DNA from: CAYVFM01 sp964546375
GTDB taxonomy: Bacteria > Gemmatimonadota > Gemmatimonadetes > Palauibacterales > Palauibacteraceae
Direction: 5' to 3'
Assembly (NCBI GenBank): GCA_964546375.1
Contig: CAZJJO010000087.1
Span: forward strand, 1-7,953
Length of the DNA: 7,953 nucleotides
The notes beneath the pieces are model-generated. The model was given only the letters and a program-made list of their open reading frames with translations. It was not told the origin of the DNA and made no database searches. Positions 1 through 5,005 of the stretch are shown here, one piece after another. Each line of letters begins with the position of its first letter. The stretch's first letter is position 1. The translations under genes were made by a program, and so were the position numbers.

Positions 1-688
1 GCCCGTCGCCGGTACGGATCTCCACCTGGCGGCCCTCGGACGCCCCCCCGGACGCGTCGGCGGACGAGTCGTCCCCGCCCCCGGCGGCCCCGCCGTCGCC
101 TCCCGGCCCCGGGCCGGCGTCCGCCTCGGCCGCGGGCTCCTCCGCCCCGCCGGCCGTCTCCCGGCCGGCGGCGGGCGGGACGCCCGAGCCGCCGGGCCCG
201 GCGTCCTCGTCGTCGTCGCGGGGTTCGCCCAGCCGGACCTCCTCCACCTCCAGCTCGTCGCTGAAGCGCCGGAGGGTGCCCTTGAGCGAGTGGAGGAAGC
301 GGTCCTTGCGCTGGCGGAGGTCCTCGATCTGGCGGCGGAGCTCCTCCGCCCGCTCGCGCGCCCGGCGCACGATCTCCTTCGCCTTCGCCTCGGCCTTCTC
401 CAGCCGCAGCTCGGCGTCCTTCTCGGCCTGGCTGCGGGCCTCCTCGCGCAGCTCCTGGGCCGCCAGCAGGGCCTCGTTCAGCGCCTGTTCGCGCTCCCGG
501 TAGTCGGCGAGCTGGTCCTCCAGCGCCTCCACCCGCTCGGACAGCCGACGGCGCTCCGAGACCAGCTCCTCCATCCGGTCGGCCGCCAGGTCCAGGAACG
601 AGTTCACCTGGTCGACGTCGTAGCCCCGGAAGGAGCGGGCGAAGTCCTCTTTCTTCTTCCGGACGTCCAGCGGGGAAAGCTCGATCAT
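1..688 (-). CDS. divIVA: DivIVA-domain scaffold protein (3' end cut by window)
   Basis: A DivIVA-family protein, a self-assembling coiled-coil scaffold that in other bacteria binds curved membrane and organises division, polar growth or chromosome anchoring. The first 229 codons are visible, with no stop before the window edge. Residues 1-35 form the membrane-binding head: it opens MIELSPLDVRKK and carries SFRGYD at 19-24, where F20 and R21 match the lipid-inserting F17/R18 pair of Bacillus subtilis DivIVA. A charged, Leu/Ala/Glu/Arg-rich heptad-like coiled coil runs from about 30 to 150. From about 154 the protein turns into a low-complexity acidic tail of Asp, Glu, Gly, Pro and Ala. The ATG at 686-688 is chosen because the domain starts there and GAGG lies 8 nt upstream. 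It follows yggS by 49 nt, probably as one transcript. The family call is firm; the cellular role in this lineage is inferred. Confidence 0.9.
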   Translation of the reverse strand, partial: MIELSPLDVRKKKEDFARSFRGYDVDQVNSFLDLAADRMEELVSERRRLSERVEALEDQLADYREREQALNEALLAAQELREEARSQAEKDAELRLEKAEAKAKEIVRRARERAEELRRQIEDLRQRKDRFLHSLKGTLRRFSDELEVEEVRLGEPRDDDEDAGPGGSGVPPAAGRETAGGAEEPAAEADAGPGPGGDGGAAGGGDDSSADASGGASEGRQVEIRTGDG

Positions 689-737
689 GGCGTCCGCCTC
701 TCTGCCGGATGGCGCCGGGGGCCGGGGCGCGCCGTCG

Positions 738-1463
738 TCACCGCTGGCGGGGGCCCAGCAGGGCCCGTCCCAGCCGCAGACGCGTGGCGCCCTCCTCCAC
801 GGCGATCTCGTAGTCGTTGCTCATCCCCATCGACAGGGTCCGGGCGTGGAAGCCGTCCACCTCCTCGCCCATCCGCTCGAAGGCCCGGCGGGTGCGCCGG
901 AAGGTGGTCCGCAGGACCTCCTCGTCGTCGGTGAGCGGGGCCATGGTCATCAGGCCCCGCACCTGCAGGCGGGGGAACGAGCAGACGGTGCGGATCCGGT
1001 CCAGCAGGACGTCCGAGCGCGGCGAGGTGGCGTCGAAGCCGCCCTTGGCGTCCTCGCCGGAGGCGTTGACCTGGACGAGCACGTCGAAGTCTTCGCCGTC
1101 GGCCTTCTCCAGCTCGCGGTTGAGCTTGCGAGCCAGCCGCAGCGAGTCCAGCGACTCGAGCTCGTCGAAGAGCTGGATGGCCCGCCGCGCCTTGTTGCGC
1201 TGGAGGTGGCCCACCATGTGCCAGCCGACGCCCAGCCGGCCCACCTTGGAGAACTTCTCCTCGGCCTGGCCGACGCGGTTCTCGCCGATCCGTTCGTAGC
1301 CGGCCGAGGCCACCGTGCGCAGGACGCCCGGCGGGTGGCCCTTGGTCACCGGCAGGATCTCCACCTCGTCGGGGTCGCGGTCGGCCCGCTCGGCCGCCCC
1401 GGCGACGCGGTCCCGCACTTCGCGCTCGCGCTCCCGCAGGTCCTCGCGATCCACGGCGCTCAC
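738..1463 (-). CDS. yggS: YggS/PLPBP-family pyridoxal phosphate homeostasis protein
   Basis: A 241-residue cytoplasmic protein of the YggS/PROSC (YBL036C) family, which binds pyridoxal 5'-phosphate and buffers vitamin B6 and linked amino-acid pools without known catalysis. It is a single alanine-racemase-like TIM barrel of normal length. K41 in ILPVTKGHP at the end of the first strand is the expected Schiff-base lysine. Other family signatures are GENRVGQAEEK, WHMVGHLQRNKAR, the VNASGED segment, RGLMTMAPL, SMGMSNDYEIAVEEGAT (211-227) and the phosphate-contacting RLG at 230-232. The start is a GTG at 1461-1463 with GGAGGT only 3 nt upstream; a second in-frame GTG at codon 4 is a fallback. It lies after the hairpin region that ends the tonB operon and 49 nt before divIVA. 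In B. subtilis and relatives yggS homologues also sit near divIVA, usually with sepF and yggT, which are missing here. Confidence 0.95.
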   Translation of the reverse strand: MSAVDREDLREREREVRDRVAGAAERADRDPDEVEILPVTKGHPPGVLRTVASAGYERIGENRVGQAEEKFSKVGRLGVGWHMVGHLQRNKARRAIQLFDELESLDSLRLARKLNRELEKADGEDFDVLVQVNASGEDAKGGFDATSPRSDVLLDRIRTVCSFPRLQVRGLMTMAPLTDDEEVLRTTFRRTRRAFERMGEEVDGFHARTLSMGMSNDYEIAVEEGATRLRLGRALLGPRQR

Positions 1464-1466
1464 TGC

Positions 1467-1472
1467 ACCTCC
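1467..1472 (-). promoter_or_regulatory. yggS Shine-Dalgarno, unusually close to GTG start
   Basis: A full GGAGGT lies 3 nt before the GTG at 1461-1463. This is tighter than the usual 5-9 nt. The alternative GTG at 1452-1454 would have a 12-nt gap from GGAGGT, so the first GTG is preferred, not certain. I see no convincing -35/-10 pair between the terminator hairpin and this site; yggS may rely on a weak promoter or on readthrough from tonB. Confidence 0.6.
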
Positions 1473-1503
1473 GTTCGGGGATGCGGTCGGGTTCCAAACA
1501 CGT

Positions 1504-1539
1504 CGAGGGAGCCGCCCGCCCTCGGGAGCGGCTCCCTCG
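1504..1539 (-). terminator. 12-bp hairpin, likely terminator of the exb-tonB operon
   Basis: A perfect 12-bp inverted repeat (CGAGGGAGCCGC at 1504-1515 pairing with 1528-1539) encloses a 12-nt loop. Read in the direction of the genes it is followed by ACGTGTTTGGAAC, a short and imperfect T-rich run. It lies about 100 nt past the tonB stop and about 40 nt before the yggS start, where an operon boundary is expected. On the other strand the hairpin is followed by TCCCTCGG, with no T run. The structure is clear; its function as a rho-independent terminator is inferred and weakened by the short T-tract. Confidence 0.6.
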
Positions 1540-1581
1540 TCCCTCGGTCCGGGGCCGGCCCGCCCGCGGCGGACGGCGTCG

Positions 1582-1618
1582 ACCCGGGACGGGCCCGGGT
1601 GCGGCGGCCGGGCCGCCG
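1582..1618. repeat. Two GC-rich hairpins directly after tonB
   Basis: Two adjacent inverted repeats fill the space just past the tonB stop. CGGCGGC (1602-1608) pairs with 1612-1618 around a 3-nt loop, and ACCCGGG (1582-1588) pairs with 1594-1600 around a 5-nt loop. Neither is followed by a T run on either strand. They may protect the 3' end of the tonB mRNA from exonucleases or act as weak terminators; chance pairing in GC-rich DNA is also possible. I see nothing else in 1540-1635. Confidence 0.45.
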
Positions 1619-1635
1619 TCCCCGGGATCGGTCGG

Positions 1636-2325
1636 CTACTGCTGGACCCGGAAGGTGATGTTCCGGGAGACCCAGACGCCGATGGGCTCGCCCCGGTTCT
1701 GGGCCGGCTTGAACTCCATCTGCTGGGCCACCTGGACGGCCGCCTTGTCCATGGACTCGTAGCCGCTGGACTTCTGGACCTGCCACTTCTCGACCTGGCC
1801 GTCGGCGTTCACGAACAGCCAGAGCGTTACGGTCCCGCCGATGCCGGCGTCCTGCAGCATGGACGGGTAGTGGCGCCTGAGCAGGCGGCGGATCTCGTCG
1901 TCGTTGGTCGCCCGCGGGTCCACGTCGCGGGGGATGAAGGACGGCCGGTCCTTCGGCGAGCCCGCCTCCGGCGGCGGCGGCAACTTCTCCACCGGGTTGT
2001 CCTCGAAGGTGGTCTTGGCGATGGTCACGTCCTCCTCGACGTTCGCCTCGGCCACCTGCGGCGTCGCCGGCCGCGAGATCTGCTGCGGCGGCGGCGGGAT
2101 CTCGACCTGGGGCGGCAGCTCCACGGCCTCCATCTCGTCGGTGGCGCCGCCCATGTCGGCCGCCTGGAGGTTCGGGAAGATCTGGAAGAAGGCGAAGTGC
2201 ACCACCGTGGCCGCGATGATGCCCCCGTACATCCAGTCCAGGTAGCTGGACTTGAACGCGTCGTTGGCGGTCTCGGGCGAACGGCCGTCGCCGCCGCCGA
2301 ACCTCTCCTCGTCGTCCGGGGTCAT
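1636..2325 (-). CDS. tonB: TonB energy transducer
   Basis: TonB carries energy from the ExbB-ExbD motor across the periplasm to TonB-dependent outer-membrane receptors. The 229-residue protein has a charged cytoplasmic N-terminus (1-30), which is longer than in E. coli TonB, one membrane segment at about 33-50, a proline-rich linker (ELPPQVEIPPPPQQ at 69-82 and KLPPPPE at 114-120) and a C-terminal TonB domain from about 139 to 229. That domain has the family pattern: YPSMLQDAGIGGTVTLWLFV, then NADGQVEKWQV, MEFKPA and a final ITFRV strand. H43 lies within the membrane segment, like the essential H20 of E. coli TonB. The ATG has AGGAGG 6 nt upstream. It is the last gene of the exb operon, 3 nt after exbD2. 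No receptor gene is in the window, so the substrate cannot be told. Confidence 0.95.
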   Translation of the reverse strand: MTPDDEERFGGGDGRSPETANDAFKSSYLDWMYGGIIAATVVHFAFFQIFPNLQAADMGGATDEMEAVELPPQVEIPPPPQQISRPATPQVAEANVEEDVTIAKTTFEDNPVEKLPPPPEAGSPKDRPSFIPRDVDPRATNDDEIRRLLRRHYPSMLQDAGIGGTVTLWLFVNADGQVEKWQVQKSSGYESMDKAAVQVAQQMEFKPAQNRGEPIGVWVSRNITFRVQQ

Positions 2326-2328
2326 GGC

Positions 2329-2781
2329 CTACCTCCTGGGCCGTGTGACGCGCTGCTCGAGGCGGGTGGCGAAGGTGACGCGGACCGCGCCCGCCTGCTG
2401 GAGCTGCTTGGTGATGGCGTTGATCTGCTGGTAGGCGATGCTCCGGTCGGCCCGGACCGCCACGACCAGCTCCCGGTTCTCGGCGTAGATCGGCCGCACC
2501 ACCTCGGCGATGTCCTGGTAGGGGACGTTCTGGTCGTTGATCCAGACGTTCCCGTCCACGTCCACCCAGACGTGCAGGATGTTCTTGCGCTTCTGGTCGA
2601 TCTTCTCGGTGGCCTCGGCCTCCACCCAGCGGACCTCCCGCTTCTTCTCCTTCCGGAAGACGGTGGTCACCATGAAGAAGATGAGGAGCAGAAAGGCGAT
2701 GTCGGCCAGGGACGACGTCGGGATCTGGCTGTCCGCACCCGACTTCCGCTGGAAGCCTCCGTCAGAGCTGTTCAGCGCCAT
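2329..2781 (-). CDS. exbD: ExbD/TolR-family biopolymer transport protein, second copy (divergent)
   Basis: A 150-residue ExbD/TolR-type subunit with one N-terminal membrane helix and a periplasmic domain; with ExbB it converts proton-motive force into movement of TonB. The helix, about 24-42, carries the invariant proton-carrying aspartate D27 in SSLADIAFLLLIFFMVTT. The periplasmic part (about 43-150) keeps the ExbD layout, including the VDVDGNVWINDQNVPYQDI segment and the ELVVAVRADRSIAYQQIN strand-helix unit. It differs from its neighbour just after the membrane: the hydrophobic-Pro stretch typical of ExbD (GLPIVLPEE in the first copy) is replaced by a very charged RKEKKREVRWVEAEATEK. The ATG sits 4 nt after the exbD1 stop, with GGGAG inside the end of exbD1, so translation is probably coupled. 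It likely pairs with the first copy in a mixed ExbD dimer, which is inference. Confidence 0.92.
   Translation of the reverse strand: MALNSSDGGFQRKSGADSQIPTSSLADIAFLLLIFFMVTTVFRKEKKREVRWVEAEATEKIDQKRKNILHVWVDVDGNVWINDQNVPYQDIAEVVRPIYAENRELVVAVRADRSIAYQQINAITKQLQQAGAVRVTFATRLEQRVTRPRR
2332..2337 (-). promoter_or_regulatory. tonB Shine-Dalgarno embedded in exbD2
   Basis: AGGAGG lies 6 nt before the tonB ATG (2323-2325) and at the same time encodes the last two arginines of ExbD2. The exbD2 stop falls inside the spacer. This arrangement fixes the tonB start and suggests translational coupling. Confidence 0.85.
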
Positions 2782-2785
2782 GGTC

Positions 2786-3208
2786 CTACTCTCCCGTCAT
2801 CTGCAGCGAGACACGCTCGGCCCCGGCCGTCCTCACCTCGTCCAGCACGTTGACCATATGCCGGTAGGGGGCCGTGGGATCCGTCTTGATGGCGACGATG
2901 AGCTTGTCGTTGGCCGCCAGCTCCTGCTTCACGACCCCGTCCACCTGCTGGTAGGGGACCGTCTGCTCGGCGTCGCTCTCGCCCCTGCGGACCACGACCT
3001 GGCCGTTGGGCTGGACCAGGAGGAACAGCAGATTATCGGAGGCCACCTCCTGCTGCTGCTGCTCCTCCGGCAGGACGATCGGCAGGCCCTTCTCCTCGTT
3101 GAAGACCGTCGTCGTCAGGAAGAAGATCAGCAGCAGGAAGGCGATGTCCGCCAGCGAGGCGGTGGGGATGTCGTCGTCGACCCGTTCCCTGCGCTCCAGG
3201 ATCGGCAT
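2786..3208 (-). CDS. exbD: ExbD/TolR-family biopolymer transport protein, first copy
   Basis: A 140-residue ExbD/TolR-type motor subunit of standard length and pattern. The short cytoplasmic N-terminus is followed by a membrane helix at about 18-36 with the proton-carrying aspartate D21 in ASLADIAFLLLIFFLTTT, then the family's post-membrane motif GLPIVLPEE (41-49) and a periplasmic domain with QPNGQVVVRRGE, VPYQQVDGVVKQEL and LIVAIKTDPTAPYRHMVNVLDEV. A run of four glutamines (50-53) lies between the motif and the folded domain. The ATG at 3206-3208 has GAGGA about 6 nt upstream. It is 27 nt downstream of exbB and 4 nt upstream of exbD2. Of the two ExbD copies this one looks canonical. ExbD and TolR cannot be separated by sequence alone; the adjoining tonB favours ExbD. 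Confidence 0.94.
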   Translation of the reverse strand: MPILERRERVDDDIPTASLADIAFLLLIFFLTTTVFNEEKGLPIVLPEEQQQQEVASDNLLFLLVQPNGQVVVRRGESDAEQTVPYQQVDGVVKQELAANDKLIVAIKTDPTAPYRHMVNVLDEVRTAGAERVSLQMTGE

Positions 3209-3235
3209 GGCGTCCTCGGCTCGGTTCGGTCGCGG

Positions 3236-3910
3236 TCAGGCGGCGTCGGGGGACGGGCTGCCGCCCTCCGACCCGTGCTCGATGCGATAGATGAGGTCCA
3301 GCACCGCCTGGGCGCCCTCCTCCATCTCGGAGACCAGCGCGTCCACGCGGCTGATGAAGAAGTGGTGGGCCAGGTGGACCGGGACGGCGATGGCCAGCCC
3401 GGTGGCGGTGGTGATCAGCGCCACCTTGATGCCGCCGGCCACCAGCGCCGGCTCCACCTGCCCGGCCTGCTCGATGGAGCCGAAGGCCAGGATCATCCCG
3501 ATGACCGTCCCCAGGAAGCCCAGCATCGGCGCCACGTTGGCGATGGTGGCCAGGACGGTGAGCCCCCGCTCCAGGAAGTCCAGCTCGATGGAGCCGGTGG
3601 TGTTGATGGCCGACTGGAGGTCGCCCTCGGTGTGCTCCTCCTCCACCCGTCGCAGGCCCGAGAGCATGATGGCGGCCACCGGCCCCCGGGTGTTCTCGGC
3701 CAGCTCGACGGCCTCGTCCACCCGGCCCGTGCGGCCCAGCTCCTCGATCTCCTCCAGCAGCTCGCGCGACTCGGTGGTCGCCACCCACATCGTCCAGGCC
3801 TTGGCGACGATGATGCCGAACGCGACCAGCGAGCACAGGAGCAGCGGGTACATCATGAACCCGCCGTCCCGGACGATGGTCAACAGATGGTAGGTGGCTT
3901 CTTGCTGCAC
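3236..3910 (-). CDS. exbB: ExbB/TolQ/MotA-family proton channel protein
   Basis: The pentamer-forming inner-membrane subunit that, with ExbD, uses proton flow to drive TonB. The 224-residue protein has three predicted membrane helices, about 18-37, 119-142 and 159-185, separated by a cytoplasmic helical domain and followed by a short cytoplasmic tail. The conserved core is present: ANVAPMLGFLGTVIGMI (124-140) and ALITTATGLAIAVP (164-177), with T135 and T168 at the places of the functionally important E. coli threonines T148 and T181. Where family members commonly have GIxEAL in helix 3, this protein has GIKVAL, so the glutamate is replaced by V163. I take the GTG at 3908-3910 as start because GGGAGG lies 9 nt upstream; a TTG nine codons earlier has no such site. 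It is the first gene of the exbB-exbD-exbD-tonB operon. Confidence 0.93.
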   Translation of the reverse strand: MQQEATYHLLTIVRDGGFMMYPLLLCSLVAFGIIVAKAWTMWVATTESRELLEEIEELGRTGRVDEAVELAENTRGPVAAIMLSGLRRVEEEHTEGDLQSAINTTGSIELDFLERGLTVLATIANVAPMLGFLGTVIGMILAFGSIEQAGQVEPALVAGGIKVALITTATGLAIAVPVHLAHHFFISRVDALVSEMEEGAQAVLDLIYRIEHGSEGGSPSPDAA

Positions 3911-3919
3911 CTGCCCCGT

Positions 3920-3925
3920 CCTCCC
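3920..3925 (-). promoter_or_regulatory. exbB Shine-Dalgarno that decides the start
   Basis: GGGAGG lies 9 nt before the GTG at 3908-3910. An upstream in-frame TTG at 3935-3937 would place this site inside the coding region and has only CGCACGGGCGC before it. The GTG also puts the first membrane helix about 17 residues from the N-terminus, as in typical ExbB. Confidence 0.75.
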
Positions 3926-3959
3926 GGCTCTGATCAAGCGCCCGTGCGGGCGACGGCCT

Positions 3960-3991
3960 CCGCCCCCCGTCGCGACGCGCGGCGGGGGCGG
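3960..3991 (-). other. GC-rich hairpin in the exbB leader
   Basis: In the leader between the predicted transcript start (about 4005) and exbB, CCGCCCCC pairs with GGGGGCGG over 8 bp around a 16-nt loop that itself contains short CGCG repeats. It is followed by a small CGCCC-GCAC-GGGCG hairpin. No T run follows, so it does not look like an attenuator. It may only be chance pairing in GC-rich DNA; I do not recognise a riboswitch. Confidence 0.35.
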
Positions 3992-4011
3992 TTCCGCGAA
4001 ATCTTCGACGT

Positions 4012-4040
4012 ATGCTAAGGACCCCGTCCGGGCCCGTCAA
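4012..4040 (-). promoter_or_regulatory. Sigma-70-type promoter for the exb-tonB operon
   Basis: The -35 element TTGACG (4035-4040) matches 5 of 6 consensus bases, and the -10 element TAGCAT (4012-4017) matches 4 of 6, separated by exactly 17 nt. The region around it is the least GC-rich part of the window. Transcription would begin near 4005, giving an untranslated leader of about 95 nt before exbB. I see no recognisable Fur-type iron box over or beside it, so iron control cannot be claimed from sequence. Confidence 0.7.
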
Positions 4041-4101
4041 CGAACGAACTGCAAGGATCACGCGCGGCGGCCGGGGCCGGCGATCCACCCGGTCCGACGT
4101 A

Positions 4102-4125
4102 CGCCGTCGCGGGTCCCCGACGGCG
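4102..4125 (-). terminator. 8-bp hairpin just after cdaA, weak terminator candidate
   Basis: CGCCGTCG on one arm (4118-4125 read on the minus strand) pairs with CGACGGCG (4102-4109) over 8 bp around an 8-nt loop, starting 4 nt after the cdaA stop. It is followed by TACGTCGGACC with no T-tract. The position at the end of the tilS-hpt-folP-cdaA block and before the exb promoter suggests a 3' end signal, but it does not meet the usual rho-independent form. The rest of 4041-4129 shows nothing else I can name. Confidence 0.4.
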
Positions 4126-4129
4126 GCGC

Positions 4130-5005
4130 TCAGCCCTCGCCGGCCGGGGCCACCGACGGCTCCTCGCCGCCCTCCTCGTCGGGCGGGGCCTCGCCGAACA
4201 GCCCCTCCCCGTCCAGCAGGCCGTCGGCGTCGCCGTCCTCCGACCCGGCGGCCAGGCGGTCCCGCAGCTCGGCGGCGCTGAGGTCGCGGGTGAGCTCTCC
4301 GCGGTGGGCGAGCGAGATCTGGCTCGTCTCCTCGGAGATCACCACCACGTAGGCGTCGGTCTCCTCCGACAGCCCCAGCGCGGCCCGGTGGCGGGTGCCC
4401 AGCGACCGGTCCTTCACCGGGAACTGGGTGAGCGGGAGGATGCACCCGGCGGCGACGATCTGGTCGCCGCGGACGATGACCGCGCCGTCGTGCAGGGGCG
4501 AGTAGGGCGTGAAGATGGTGGTCAGCAGCTCGGCCGAGACGTCGGCCTGGAGGAAGGTCCCGTTGTTCTCGGCGTACTCGCCCAGCCCGACGTCCCGCTC
4601 GATGGCGATGATGCCGCCGATCTTGGCCCGCGTCAGACGGTCGGCGGCCCGCGCGATCTCCTCGGCCACCTCGCTCTCCTCCATCTTCGGGAACAGGCCC
4701 CAGAGCCGGCTCCGGCCCAGCCGGGCGAGGGCGCTGCGCAGCTCCGGCTGGAAGACGACGATGAGCGCGAAGGCGCCGTAGGTGAACGCCTGGTTCAGCA
4801 GGGTGCGGATCAGCTCCAGCTCCAGGTAGCTGGCCGCCGCGTAGACGCCCATCAGCAGCACCAGCCCCACCAGGATCTGCAGCGCCCGGGTGCCCGTCCA
4901 GAGCAGCAGGACCCGGTAGAAGAGGTAGGAGACCAGCAGGATCTCGACGACGTCCCGCCAGTCGAGCTGGAGGTAGGCCAGGTAGTCGCCCACGGCGTCG
5001 ATCAC
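4130..5005 (-). CDS. cdaA: Diadenylate cyclase CdaA (c-di-AMP synthase)
   Basis: A membrane-bound diadenylate cyclase that joins two ATP into c-di-AMP, a second messenger tied to potassium and osmotic balance and cell-wall integrity. The 291-residue protein has three N-terminal membrane helices (about 19-35, 40-60, 73-86) and a DAC domain from about 100 to 250. Both active-site motifs are intact: DGAVIV at 173-178 and GTRHRAALG at 203-211, whose RHR is at 205-207. GIIAIERD and FTPYSPLHDG are also typical of the CdaA class. After about residue 254 there is an acidic Gly/Asp/Glu tail of some 38 residues. The GTG start overlaps the folP stop as GTGA, a common coupling arrangement. Firmicute cdaA is usually followed by cdaR (YbbR domain) and glmM; here a terminator-like hairpin and the exb promoter follow instead. 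Confidence 0.95.
   Translation of the reverse strand: MIDAVGDYLAYLQLDWRDVVEILLVSYLFYRVLLLWTGTRALQILVGLVLLMGVYAAASYLELELIRTLLNQAFTYGAFALIVVFQPELRSALARLGRSRLWGLFPKMEESEVAEEIARAADRLTRAKIGGIIAIERDVGLGEYAENNGTFLQADVSAELLTTIFTPYSPLHDGAVIVRGDQIVAAGCILPLTQFPVKDRSLGTRHRAALGLSEETDAYVVVISEETSQISLAHRGELTRDLSAAELRDRLAAGSEDGDADGLLDGEGLFGEAPPDEEGGEEPSVAPAGEG

Noticed and set aside
685..1497. A 270-codon minus-strand frame overlapping yggS
   Set aside because: It reads the same DNA in another frame as Arg/Gly/Pro-rich sequence, whereas the yggS frame carries all family motifs.
3911..4005. Riboswitch or attenuator in the exbB leader
   Set aside because: There is a GC hairpin, but no T-tract, no alternative antiterminator I can pair, and no known riboswitch core.
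1315..4018. Long plus-strand open frames (1315-2853 and 2537-4018) opposite tonB, exbD and exbB
   Set aside because: They are antisense to clearly recognised genes. Their translations are repetitive Arg/Leu/Gly/Val-rich strings with no family pattern, as expected opposite GC-rich coding DNA.
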